Origin: Aliiruegeria haliotis
GTDB lineage: Bacteria > Pseudomonadota > Alphaproteobacteria > Rhodobacterales > Rhodobacteraceae
Assembly: GCF_003003255.1 (NCBI RefSeq)
Contig: NZ_PVTD01000015.1
Span: forward strand, 1-64,000
Reading direction: 5' to 3'
DNA: 64,000 bases
Shown: positions 16,824-25,070 of the stretch, one piece after another
Layout of the letters: every line of letters starts with the position of its first letter
How positions within the stretch are numbered: position 1 is the first letter of the stretch
Made by a program: the position numbers and the translations under genes
The notes under the pieces: generated by a model
Told to the model about the DNA's origin: nothing
The model's input: the letters and a program-made list of their open reading frames with translations, nothing else
Databases searched by the model: none

Positions 16824-17735
16824 ATGACTGCTATTGGACTACTCGCCGCCTTTGGCGCGGGAATTTTCGGCGCCGCGATCGGCGCGTTGCCCGCCTTCGC
16901 CTTCGTTGGCCTTCTGACACTTTTTGGCGTAGGCATCCAACTCGCGATTGCGCCTGAGGCCACCGACTTCTTCAATATCCCCTTCGGCGTCTTCGGCCCG
17001 CATGTCGGCGGCTTCGCTTCGGGCGTCGCCGCAGCAGCCTATGCCGCCAAGAAGGGCAAGCTCGACAGCGGCCGCAACATTGTCACCGCCGGCATGGGCC
17101 TAAACGCACCCGACGTGCTGCTGGTCGGGGGTATTTTCGGCATTCTCGGCTATGTCATCATCTTCTTCATCGCCAGGATCCCCGGCTTCGGCGACGGGCT
17201 GACCTGGACCGACTATCCCGGCATCACGGTGGTGATCTCCGGCTTCATCGCGCGGTTCCTATGGGGGAGCTGCGGCTTCTGCGGCAAGGCAGAAGAAGGG
17301 CGGAAGTTCTTCCAGCCCACCGACGCTACCAAGTGGTTGGCCTTCCAGAGTGATTTCGGGCAGCTCACCATGATTGGGCTGGGCGGCGGGCTTATCGCCG
17401 GCTGGCTCGGCGTTACCTATGGTACGCCCGGCGCATTGTTGGCCTTCGGTGTCTCGGCCGCCAGCTTGATGTTCCTCACCGTCGGCGTGCTGACGCCGGT
17501 GACCCACCACATCACCCTGCCCGCCGCCATCGTCGGCGCCGCCTCCGGCAGCCTGATCTGGGCCGCGTTGGCCGGTTTGCTCTGCGCGTTTCTGGGTGAG
17601 TTCTTCGCACGCGCCTTCCTCGACCATGGCGACACCCATATCGACCCGCCGGCCTGCACAATCGCTGCCAGCACCATGTTGTTCAACTTCCTGACGGCCA
17701 TCGGGATGTGGGCTGCACTGCCGATGCCGGTCTGA
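16824..17735 (+). CDS. Unidentified polytopic membrane protein of the propanediol locus
   Basis: 303 residues, almost wholly hydrophobic with about eight membrane segments (for example near 4-26, 98-118, 128-150 and 230-262). The segment GPHVGGFASGVAAAAYAAKKG and a cysteine-containing loop LWGSCGFCGKAEEG are notable. I do not recognise the family. It is the first gene of the divergent block, ahead of the kinase, so a diol or lactaldehyde channel or permease is a reasonable guess from context only. A terminator-like hairpin follows it. Confidence 0.75.
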   Translation: MTAIGLLAAFGAGIFGAAIGALPAFAFVGLLTLFGVGIQLAIAPEATDFFNIPFGVFGPHVGGFASGVAAAAYAAKKGKLDSGRNIVTAGMGLNAPDVLLVGGIFGILGYVIIFFIARIPGFGDGLTWTDYPGITVVISGFIARFLWGSCGFCGKAEEGRKFFQPTDATKWLAFQSDFGQLTMIGLGGGLIAGWLGVTYGTPGALLAFGVSAASLMFLTVGVLTPVTHHITLPAAIVGAASGSLIWAALAGLLCAFLGEFFARAFLDHGDTHIDPPACTIAASTMLFNFLTAIGMWAALPMPV

Positions 17736-17792
17736 CGCGCCATCGAGGTCAACTGTGCGGACAAGCCCACGGCAGTTGATCGGACTTCAACA

Positions 17793-17826
17793 GACCGGCG
17801 CGGTCAGACGCGTCGGTCTTGCTTTT
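17793..17826 (+). terminator. Rho-independent terminator or attenuator
   Basis: Inverted repeat GACCGGCGCG / CGCGTCGGTC (one mismatch) with a 6-base loop, followed by a T-rich TTGCTTTT tract, lies between the membrane-protein gene and the kinase gene. It would reduce read-through into the kinase. Confidence 0.6.
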
Positions 17827-17840
17827 CCAGAGAAACCTTC

Positions 17841-19049
17841 ATGATCCTCACTATCAACTGCGGCAGTTCGAGCCTGAAATACAAGCTTTATCCTTCCGAC
17901 CTCTCAGACGTTCTGGCACAGGGATTGATCGAACGGATCAGCGCTGCGAATGCGTCGTGTTCCCACGAGGCGCGCGGGCAGAAGGTCAGGTTGACCCCGA
18001 ACCTTCTCGACCAGTTGTCAGCATTCGAGCTGATGGTTTCCAACCGGACCGACCCCGAGATCGGCGTGATCGCCAGCCTGGAGGCCGTGACGGGCATCGG
18101 GCATCGCCTGGTTCACGGGGGGACCGAGTTCACCGGATCGATCGTCGTTGGAAATGACGCGATGGAGCGGCTTCGCAAATGCGCATGGCTCGCGCCGCTT
18201 CACAATCCGGCCTGCATTGCCGGTATCGATTTGGCACGCGATCTTATTCCCAATGCCCCGAATGTCGCGGTGTTTGACACCGCGTTCCATCAGACCCTTC
18301 CAGCCAAGGCACATACATACGCCTTGCCCTACGAGCTTTGCACCGATCACGGCATTCGGCGCTTTGGCTTCCACGGGATCTCCTGCCAATTCGTTAGTCG
18401 TGTTGCCGCCCAGGTCCTCAGCCGGCCGATCGAGGATCTCTCCATGGTGGTCTGTCACCTTGGCAACGGCGTCACGATCGACGCCGTTCAGGGCGGGCGC
18501 TCGGTCGATACAAGTCTCGGCTTCGGCACGTTCAGCGGCATCCCTATGGGCACGCGGTCCGGCGACTTCGATCCGGCCATTGTCTTTCACCTGGTGAAGA
18601 CGCTCGGCATGTCGATCGAGGACGTGGAGAAGATGTGCTACACGCAAAGCGGGCTGCTGGGCTTATCCGGCCTGAGCAACGACATGCGCGAAATACTGGC
18701 GGCCGCCTCCAACGGAGACACGCGATGCAGCCTAGCGTTGGACAGTTTCGTGTACAGTATCCGCAAAACCATCGGGGCCTACGCCGCGGCGATGAACGGG
18801 CTGGACGTGTTGGTGTTCACCGCCGGAATCGGGGAGAACAGCGCGACGATCAGATCGCGCATCTGCTCCCGCCTGGGCGTTCTGGGCATCGCAATCGACG
18901 AGCGGACCAACGAGATCGCCGGCCCTGAGCTTCCCAATATCACCGCCGCAGACGCAAGCGTGACGACCCTCGTCATCCCCACGGACGAGGAAAGGATGAT
19001 TGCCACTGAAGTCCGCACCCTGATGTCCCGCCACCAATCGGCGGCATGA
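17841..19049 (+). CDS. Acetate/propionate kinase family protein
   Basis: 402 residues of the AckA/TdcD/PduW family, which makes ATP from propionyl-phosphate delivered by PduL. It has the N-terminal NCGSSSLKYKL, APLHNP, HLGNGVTIDAV with DTSLGF, MGTRSGDFDPA and the C-terminal FTAGIGENSATIR. The usual FHGTSH motif reads FHGISC, so the second histidine is replaced by cysteine while the first is kept. It sits between the unidentified membrane protein and the lactaldehyde reductase. Confidence 0.9.
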   Translation: MILTINCGSSSLKYKLYPSDLSDVLAQGLIERISAANASCSHEARGQKVRLTPNLLDQLSAFELMVSNRTDPEIGVIASLEAVTGIGHRLVHGGTEFTGSIVVGNDAMERLRKCAWLAPLHNPACIAGIDLARDLIPNAPNVAVFDTAFHQTLPAKAHTYALPYELCTDHGIRRFGFHGISCQFVSRVAAQVLSRPIEDLSMVVCHLGNGVTIDAVQGGRSVDTSLGFGTFSGIPMGTRSGDFDPAIVFHLVKTLGMSIEDVEKMCYTQSGLLGLSGLSNDMREILAAASNGDTRCSLALDSFVYSIRKTIGAYAAAMNGLDVLVFTAGIGENSATIRSRICSRLGVLGIAIDERTNEIAGPELPNITAADASVTTLVIPTDEERMIATEVRTLMSRHQSAA

Positions 19050-19067
19050 GGCGCGCTCCGGCGCGCC
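19050..19067 (+). other. Intercistronic hairpin
   Basis: A perfect 7-bp stem GGCGCGC / GCGCGCC with a 4-base loop begins one base after the kinase stop. No T-run follows. It may mark a message-processing or stabilising point before the reductase gene. Confidence 0.45.
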
Positions 19068-19160
19068 CATCGGGACCAAGACCCCATCAGGCCTACAGGC
19101 CGACCGTTTGCAGGCCATACACCCCGGCCCTGCACCGGAATGAAACCACAGGAGACACAA

Positions 19161-20309
19161 ATGCCACGAATGATCCTCAACGAAACCGCATATTTCGGCG
19201 CTGGAACACGCTCGGAACTCGTAGCGGAGGTCCAGCGGCGCAACTACAATAAGGCCCTTATCGTCACCGACAAGGTTCTGGTCGAGGCCGGCATCGTCAG
19301 CAAGGTCACCGATCTGATGGATGAGGCCGGCCTGACCTACGAGATCTTCGACGAAGTCATGCCAAACCCTACCATCGAATGCGCCTTGGGCGGGATCGAG
19401 GCATTCAAGGCGGCGCAAGCCGATTACCTTGTCGCCATAGGCGGCGGTTCGCCGCAGGATGCCTGCAAGGCGATCGGGATCGTGATCGCGAACCCCGAGT
19501 TCGCCGATATCCGCTCGCTCGAAGGCGTGGCGGACACCAGGAACGCAAGTGTGCCGATCATTGCCCTGGGCACCACCGCGGGCACAGCGGCCGAGGTGAC
19601 GATCAACTACGTGATCACCGATCTGGAAAATCGCCGCAAGTTCGTCTGCGTGGATCCGCATGACATCCCGCAGGTGGCGATCATCGACAGCGAGTTGATG
19701 GCATCCATGCCAAAGGCGCTGAAAGCCGCCACCGGGATGGATGCGCTGACCCATGCCATCGAGGGCTACATCACCCAGGCGGCCTGGGAATTGACGGATG
19801 CGTTGCACCTCAAGGCCATCGAGATCATCTCCCGGTCGCTACGCGCCTCCGTCGCGGGTGACCCCGAAGGCGTAGAAGGCATGGCGCTCGGCCAGTACGT
19901 CGCCGGCATGGGGTTCTCCAACGTCGGTCTCGGCCTGGTTCACGGCATGGCACACCCACTGGGCGCCTTCTACGATACGCCGCATGGTGTGGCCAATGCG
20001 ATCCTTCTTCCGACCGTCATGACCTACAATGCCGGTTACACCGATGAAAAGTACCGTGACATCGCACGGGCGATGGGCGTCACTGGTGTCGATTCCCTGA
20101 CGCTGGCCGAAGCGCGCAAAGCGGCGGTGGACGCGGTGCAGCAGCTTTCCACCGACGTGGGCATTCCGACAAAGCTCACCGAGGTGGGCGTTCTCGCACA
20201 CGACGTCGATGCGCTCTCGGACTCCGCGATGGCCGACGTTTGCACCGGCGGCAATCCGCGCCCGGCCACGCTTGAAGACGTCAAGGCGCTCTATCGCGCG
20301 CTGCTCTGA
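19161..20309 (+). CDS. fucO: Lactaldehyde reductase (FucO-like iron alcohol dehydrogenase)
   Basis: 382 residues from the ATG at 19161, chosen for the AGGAGA ribosome site; this equals the usual FucO length. The enzyme interconverts lactaldehyde and 1,2-propanediol with NADH. Visible are GGGSPQDACKAIGI, ALGTTAGTAAEVT, the metal-binding ATGMDALTHAIEGY and GLGLVHGMAHPLGAFYDTPHG. Together with the dehydratase it implies that lactaldehyde from a deoxysugar (fucose or rhamnose) is the source of propanediol. No sugar-cleaving enzyme for that step is in this window. Confidence 0.88.
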   Translation: MPRMILNETAYFGAGTRSELVAEVQRRNYNKALIVTDKVLVEAGIVSKVTDLMDEAGLTYEIFDEVMPNPTIECALGGIEAFKAAQADYLVAIGGGSPQDACKAIGIVIANPEFADIRSLEGVADTRNASVPIIALGTTAGTAAEVTINYVITDLENRRKFVCVDPHDIPQVAIIDSELMASMPKALKAATGMDALTHAIEGYITQAAWELTDALHLKAIEIISRSLRASVAGDPEGVEGMALGQYVAGMGFSNVGLGLVHGMAHPLGAFYDTPHGVANAILLPTVMTYNAGYTDEKYRDIARAMGVTGVDSLTLAEARKAAVDAVQQLSTDVGIPTKLTEVGVLAHDVDALSDSAMADVCTGGNPRPATLEDVKALYRALL

Positions 20310-20382
20310 GCCACGGCTCCCTCCTTCGAAACGTTCCATCGTACCGTGCCGCATTCCGCGTGTTGGGACATGCCACAAGACA

Positions 20383-20413
20383 GCCTGTCGCAGCAACTGC
20401 GGCAGGCCTTTAA
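20383..20413 (+). terminator. Rho-independent terminator after fucO
   Basis: Inverted repeat GCCTGTCGCAG / CTGCGGCAGGC with a 3-base loop followed by CTTT lies 73 bases after the reductase stop and 11 bases before the IS6 element. It ends the divergent block. Confidence 0.7.
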
Positions 20414-20423
20414 GGGACAAGAA

Positions 20424-21241
20424 GGTGGTGTCAGACAAATTCGAACCAGTCTCTGCAACGGCGGATCGCTGTCCCTTATGCCGCGCCAAGTTGACGCCAC
20501 TCTGCGAGGGCGGCGGCACGGTTCTTCTTGAAGTTCGCTCGTGAGTGGAAGCTTCTCTCCGAGTTGAAATGGTTGAAGACAGAGGCGTGGATGGCGGCGA
20601 ACAGCTGCAAACTTCGGATTCTCCGAAAACGCTGCATTGCCCGTTCTCGTCGTCGGAACGGCAGGTGCGAATTCTCAGCCCGGTTGTTCAGCCAACGGCC
20701 GGTTTCTTGCAGCGCCCAAGCGCCAATCGCCTTCAAGACCGCCCCGTAAGAGCGAAGCAAATCAGTGACGATGGTCTCCGGCCGACCGTAGGGGCGCATT
20801 GTTTTCTTGAGGAATCTCAATGCCGCCTTCTTGTCCCGCCTCTTCGTCACGAAACTTTCCAAAACCTCGCCTTCGTGGTCGACGGCCCGCCAAAGGTAGT
20901 GGTGCTCGCCGTTGATCTTCACCAACATCTCGTCCAGATGCCAGCGCCACTGCGGTCCGGAACGCAGTCGCTCAGCGCGTTTCTGGCGGATCTCAGACGC
21001 GAACATCGGCCCGAACCGATGCCACCAGAAACGGACGGATTCATGGCTGACATCGACGCCACGCTCGTGCAATAGGTCCTCTGATTTTCGGAGCGACAGC
21101 GGGAAGCGAACGTAGAGCATCACAGCCAGGCGGATGATCTCGCGGTTCGTCTTGAAGCACTTGAACGGGTCACGTTTTGCCATCTGGGAACGCTACTCAG
21201 CCCCCTGCCCCGCCAAAAAACCAAGTTGCTCTGACAAGACC
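20424..21241 (-). mobile_element. IS6-family insertion sequence, copy 1 (818 bp)
   Basis: The ends were set by comparing both copies in this window: each end reads GGT, two variable bases, then TGTCAGA (20424-20435 and the complement of 21230-21241). It contains one transposase gene. The 8-base flanks GACAAGAA and CCAGCATG do not match, so there is no target duplication. The right flank lies inside otnI. IS6 elements move by replicative transposition, and adjacent deletions are usual, which fits the missing otnI sequence. Confidence 0.85.
20476..21183 (-). CDS. IS6-family transposase, copy 1
   Basis: 235 residues with an N-terminal helix-turn-helix (LSLRKSEDLLHERGVDVSHE) and a DDE core: WHLDEMLVKI (first Asp), ETIVTDLLRSYG (second Asp) and NNRAENSHLPFRRRER (Glu). 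Full length for the family and free of stops, so probably active. It is about four-fifths identical to the copy at 44551-45258. Confidence 0.95.
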   Translation of the reverse strand: MAKRDPFKCFKTNREIIRLAVMLYVRFPLSLRKSEDLLHERGVDVSHESVRFWWHRFGPMFASEIRQKRAERLRSGPQWRWHLDEMLVKINGEHHYLWRAVDHEGEVLESFVTKRRDKKAALRFLKKTMRPYGRPETIVTDLLRSYGAVLKAIGAWALQETGRWLNNRAENSHLPFRRRERAMQRFRRIRSLQLFAAIHASVFNHFNSERSFHSRANFKKNRAAALAEWRQLGAA

Positions 21242-21413
21242 CCAGCATGGTCAAACCGGTCTCGTTGAGAGCCGCCGCGACCTCCCGGGCCGGGACGTCA
21301 AAGGGCCAGTGGCATTCGACCGCGTCGAACCCGGCGGATTTCGCGGCACGGATCGCCTCGGGCAGAGCGCGTTCGATCCAGAGGAATCCCAGATTGGCGG
21401 AAAACCGGGTCAT
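21242..21413 (-). pseudogene. otnI: otnI remnant, cut by IS6
   Basis: The ATG at 21413 lies one base after the otnC stop and encodes the first 57 residues of a 2-oxo-tetronate isomerase (TIM-barrel start MTRFSANLGFLWIERALPEA, then AGFDAVECHWPFD). The frame then runs into the IS6 end at 21241. About 200 further residues expected for the family are absent. The isomerase normally works with OtnK and OtnC in four-carbon sugar-acid catabolism, so this operon has lost that step unless another copy exists. Confidence 0.85.
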
Positions 21414-21414
21414 G

Positions 21415-22068
21415 TCAGTCTTCCCACTCGACATTGAACGTGCGGACCAGCCCGCCGATCTCGGCCTCGGAGAGCATGTTCGGGTGAAGCCCCCGGGTCA
21501 GGATGGCGAGTTTTGCTGTCTCTTCGAGTTCTTCCATCGCATAGCAGGCCGCCTCGATATCCTTGCCCGCGACGACCGGACCATGATGGGCCAGAACTAC
21601 CGCGCTGCGCTTGCCCGCAAGTCCGCGGATCGCGTCGCCCATCGCAGGATCCCCGGGCATGAAATAGGGCAGCAGCTTCACCTTGCCGAGCTTCATGATG
21701 CCATAGGCGGTGAGCGGCGGAAGCATGTTGTCCGGGTCGGTCTCGGGCAGCATCGACAGCGCGACCGAATGGGTCGAATGGAGATGCACCACTGCACCGG
21801 TCTGCGCAGGCCGCGTCTCATAGAACGCCGCGTGCAACGCCACCTCCTTGGTGGGTTTGTCGCCATCGACATGCCGCTGGTTCTGATCGAGCACCGAAAG
21901 CCGGGCCGGGTCGAGCCGGCCGAAACAGCTTCCGGTCGGCGTAACCAGCAGGCGGCCATCTTCCATCCGGGCCGAGATGTTGCCGCTGGCGCCGGGGGTC
22001 AGACCGCGGTCGTAGAGCGATTTGGCAAACAGGCAGACCTGTTCGCGCAGGCGGGCCTCGGCGCTCAT
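21415..22068 (-). CDS. otnC: 3-oxo-tetronate 4-phosphate decarboxylase (class II aldolase fold)
   Basis: 217 residues from the ATG at 22068, overlapping the otnK stop by 4 bases (ATGA). It has the class II aldolase/adducin pattern: GLTPGASGNISARM (phosphate site), VTPTGSCFGRLDP, the zinc ligands in VVHLHSTHS and VLAHHGPVVAGKD. With OtnK upstream it should decarboxylate 3-oxo-tetronate 4-phosphate to dihydroxyacetone phosphate. A fuculose-phosphate aldolase is the main alternative, but the OtnK partner argues against it. Confidence 0.9.
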   Translation of the reverse strand: MSAEARLREQVCLFAKSLYDRGLTPGASGNISARMEDGRLLVTPTGSCFGRLDPARLSVLDQNQRHVDGDKPTKEVALHAAFYETRPAQTGAVVHLHSTHSVALSMLPETDPDNMLPPLTAYGIMKLGKVKLLPYFMPGDPAMGDAIRGLAGKRSAVVLAHHGPVVAGKDIEAACYAMEELEETAKLAILTRGLHPNMLSEAEIGGLVRTFNVEWED

Positions 22069-23342
22069 GTCATCGCCTTGAGCCTGGCCAGCGCCTCGGC
22101 GAAGAAGCCCTCGGAACCGAAATTGCCAGATTTCAGCGTCATGGCAATCTGCCGCCCGCCGGACATGCACCAGGTCCACGGCACGCCGGGGGCGATCTCC
22201 TCGCCGACCTCCATCGCGGTCACACCGAGCGCCTTGGTCACCGCGCCGGAAGTCTCGCCACCGGCAATGACGAAACGGCGGGTACCGCCGTCGCGCGCAT
22301 CGACCGCGAGCTGCGCCAACGCCGCCTCGACCAGCGCGCCGGCCCTGGCGCCGCCAAGCTCTGCCTGTACCCGCGCCACCTCGTCCGGTTCGGCGGTGGC
22401 AAAGACGATCTTGGCGGTATCGGCAGGTTGCGCGGCAAGCCACTCCCGGGCGAGCTGAACACCATCGGCAGCCAGCGCCAGCGGATCGAGCTTGAAAGCC
22501 GCCGCCTGCGGCAGGAAGGCGGCCACCTGCGCCCGCGTCATCGCCGAACAACTGCCCGAGAGCACGATGGCGCCCGGTCCGACCTGCGGCGGCGCGGCGC
22601 GTTTCGCCGCCTCGGTGATGAGGCCCTCGCGCAGGTAGATGGCAGGGAGCGGCATGGCGACGGCGCTGCCGCCGGTCATCAAGGGCATGTCGCGGCAGGC
22701 CTCGGCGATGACCTGAAGATCCGCGTCGGCCACCGCATCCACCACCACATGGGACACGCCCTCGGCGGCGAGCATGTCGAGCCGCGCCTTCAGCGCCTCG
22801 GCCCCGCGGGCAACGGTCAGCCGGTTGACCAGCCCCACCGCGCCTGTCACCTGCGGCGTCAGCAGGCGCATCAGGTTGCTATCCCGCATCGGCGTCAGCG
22901 GGTGATCCTTCATCGGGCTCTCGGCCAGCGGCAGTTCGCCGACGAAAAGGTTGCCCATGAAGATCGACCGGCCATTTTCGGGGAACGCGGGGCAATAGAT
23001 CGTCTGACTCGCGCCAAGATCGGCCATCAGCGCTTCGGCCACCGGGCCGATATTGCCGTCGGCCGTGCTGTCGAATGTCGAACAATACTTCCAGAAATAC
23101 CGCCGCGCTCCGGCCCGTTTCAGCCAGTCCAGCGCCGCGCAGGTCTCGGCCACCGCCTCGTCCACGGGTTCCGTGCGGCATTTGAGCGCGATCACCTCGA
23201 TCCCCGCCAGGTCACACGCCTCTGGCGCCGTGTCAGGAACCCCCATCCGCAAGGAGACTCGCACACCGCTCCGCGCCAGCAATCCTGCAAGATCCGTAGC
23301 CCCGGTGAAGTCGTCTGCGACGCAGCCCAATTCGACGCCCAT
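22065..23342 (-). CDS. otnK: 3-oxo-tetronate kinase (four-carbon acid sugar kinase)
   Basis: 425 residues from the ATG at 23342, which has AGGAGA upstream. The N-terminal DUF1537 half starts GCVADDFTGATDLAGLL and contains KYCSTFDSTADGNIGP and CPAFPENGRSIFMGNLF. The C-terminal nucleotide-binding half has VLSGSCSAMTRAQV and VIAGGETSGAVTKALG. The enzyme phosphorylates 3-oxo-tetronate (from erythronate or threonate) for OtnC. No tetronate dehydrogenase is present nearby; it may have been lost with otnI. Confidence 0.93.
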   Translation of the reverse strand: MGVELGCVADDFTGATDLAGLLARSGVRVSLRMGVPDTAPEACDLAGIEVIALKCRTEPVDEAVAETCAALDWLKRAGARRYFWKYCSTFDSTADGNIGPVAEALMADLGASQTIYCPAFPENGRSIFMGNLFVGELPLAESPMKDHPLTPMRDSNLMRLLTPQVTGAVGLVNRLTVARGAEALKARLDMLAAEGVSHVVVDAVADADLQVIAEACRDMPLMTGGSAVAMPLPAIYLREGLITEAAKRAAPPQVGPGAIVLSGSCSAMTRAQVAAFLPQAAAFKLDPLALAADGVQLAREWLAAQPADTAKIVFATAEPDEVARVQAELGGARAGALVEAALAQLAVDARDGGTRRFVIAGGETSGAVTKALGVTAMEVGEEIAPGVPWTWCMSGGRQIAMTLKSGNFGSEGFFAEALARLKAMT

Positions 23343-23392
23343 ACCGTTGTCTCCTGTGCTGTGGCGGTTCAAACCTCTTTCGCCCGGAAAAA

Positions 23393-24142
23393 CTACCTCA
23401 GATGGGCTTCCACTCTCCCAAGCCCCTCGATATCTCCTCGCAACACGGTTCCTGCCGGTAAGAGGGTCATCGGATGAAGCGAGCCTGTGATCAGGGTCTG
23501 ACCCGCACGGATTCCGCCGCAGTGATCGCCCAATATGTCATACAACAACCTTAGCGCCGCTATTGCCGAACCGCCGGGAACGCTGCCATCGTTCTCGAGA
23601 AGAACAGCGTCCCCACAGGCCATGCTGGCCGACACACTGTCAAAATCGCTGCCATCCCATCCGTTGATCGGCGTGCCGAGGATCAATGCGTGGTTAATAC
23701 CCAAATCTGACAGTTTGACGAACGGGTCGGCCGCGAGCGGCCCGGCGATCCGGCTATCAACCAGCTCGATGACGGGCCGAGGACGGAAAAAGGCCTCGGG
23801 TCGCGCGGGGAACCCGTCCTCGGGGAGATCCTGAAGTATCTCGAATCCCACTTCCAGTTCGACGCCAAGCGTATCGTTGACCTCGTGCCGTGATCCGCTG
23901 GCAAACACCCGGCTTGCGAGTATCGGAGCAATGGCAGGTGGTTGGTCGCCTTTTGGCGGAGCAATCTTGAAGCCGCCAACCGGTCCGAGCCGGAAGGAAA
24001 CCTTTTGCTGCACCGCCCAGGCATCTGCGTGCGTGGTCGGGATTGGGCCCGCCGGCTCGAACCGCGTCCCTGTCTCCAGAGCGCGGATCAGTGCATCTGT
24101 GTAACTTTGCAAATTTCTCGTCCTTGAGTCATTCCCAGCCAT
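23393..24142 (-). CDS. Hydratase/fumarylacetoacetase-superfamily protein (MhpD-like)
   Basis: 249 residues resembling 2-keto-4-pentenoate hydratases and decarboxylases. Markers are THADAWAVQQKVSFRLG, GGFKIAPPKG, the metal site VELEVGFEIL and the tail LITGSLHPMTLLPAGTVLRGD. It lies 50 bases ahead of otnK in the same direction, so it likely acts on a 2-keto acid made in the same pathway. The exact substrate is not evident. The start has no strong ribosome site. Confidence 0.8.
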   Translation of the reverse strand: MAGNDSRTRNLQSYTDALIRALETGTRFEPAGPIPTTHADAWAVQQKVSFRLGPVGGFKIAPPKGDQPPAIAPILASRVFASGSRHEVNDTLGVELEVGFEILQDLPEDGFPARPEAFFRPRPVIELVDSRIAGPLAADPFVKLSDLGINHALILGTPINGWDGSDFDSVSASMACGDAVLLENDGSVPGGSAIAALRLLYDILGDHCGGIRAGQTLITGSLHPMTLLPAGTVLRGDIEGLGRVEAHLR

Positions 24143-24187
24143 CGCCCGAACAGCGATTGCAAGGCGCTTGCCGCTGTCTGTCCACAG

Positions 24188-25069
24188 TCAAGCGGCCGCT
24201 TCGACCGTGATGCCCGCGCGGGCCATGATCTCGATCAGGGCATCGTCGATCTCACCCGGGGCAACCCGACAGGGCGCGCGGGAGGGGCCAACCTGCTCAC
24301 CCTGGAGGGCAGCGGAGCGTTTGGTTACAGTACCGGGATTCCCGTAAGCCAGCATGTCGCGCAGAATGCCGACCGCCTCCTGATGCGCCCGTGCCTCCTC
24401 GACCCGGCCATCACGATAGGCCTTGACGATGCCGTAGACATGAGCCGGTGCCACATTGGAGAATCCGGACACGAACCCTTCCAGCCCCAACTCCAGACCG
24501 GCAAGGATCAATCCGTCGGAACCTGTCATGGTCTGGATGCCGGGTTGGGCAGCGAACCCCTTGACCTTGTCCAGCTTGCCGGAGCTGTCCTTGATGGCCG
24601 CGATGTTCTCGTGCTTCGCCAAGCGCCCCACGGTCTCGGCCTCCAGGTCGTTTCGCGCCTTGCCGGGGATGTTGTAGAGCACCAGAGGCAGGGCGGAAGC
24701 GTCGGCAACCGCCTCGAAATACTCCGCCATGCCCTCCTGCGTGACATCGACGAAATAGGGCGTCAGCATGGAGACCGCATCCACCCCGACCTCTGCATAG
24801 GCGCGGGTCAGCTCCGCGGTGTCGGCCACCGCACCGAAGGCAGTGCCAGCGATGACCTTGCTGCCGCGGGCGGCACTCACGGTGGCCTCTGCCACCTCCA
24901 CCAACTCCGCCCGGCTCAGGGCGTAGAACTCGCCGTTGGTGCCGCCGCAGAAGATGCCACCTGCCCCGGCATCGAGATGGCGGGCGACCTGTTCGGCCAT
25001 GGCGCCGGGGTCGAAAGACCCGTCTTGCTGCATCGGGGTGACGATGGCGGGGATGACGCCTTTGAACAT
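24188..25069 (-). CDS. DapA/NanA-family aldolase or dehydratase
   Basis: 293 residues with an AAGGAG ribosome site. It is a dihydrodipicolinate-synthase-like TIM barrel: GVIPAIVTPM, GGTNGEFYALSRAE, the Tyr in LVLYNIPGKA and the Schiff-base lysine in IAAIKDSSGKLDK. The usual GTTGE motif reads GTNGE, seen in members acting on sugar acids such as 2-keto-3-deoxy acids. With the TRAP transporter and hydratase this suggests cleavage or dehydration of an imported sugar acid. Confidence 0.87.
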   Translation of the reverse strand: MFKGVIPAIVTPMQQDGSFDPGAMAEQVARHLDAGAGGIFCGGTNGEFYALSRAELVEVAEATVSAARGSKVIAGTAFGAVADTAELTRAYAEVGVDAVSMLTPYFVDVTQEGMAEYFEAVADASALPLVLYNIPGKARNDLEAETVGRLAKHENIAAIKDSSGKLDKVKGFAAQPGIQTMTGSDGLILAGLELGLEGFVSGFSNVAPAHVYGIVKAYRDGRVEEARAHQEAVGILRDMLAYGNPGTVTKRSAALQGEQVGPSRAPCRVAPGEIDDALIEIMARAGITVEAAA

Positions 25070-25070
25070 G

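Noticed and set aside
20416-21249. Target-site duplication around IS6 copy 1
   Set aside because: The 8-base flanks differ completely; the same is true for copy 2. Hence the deletion interpretation.
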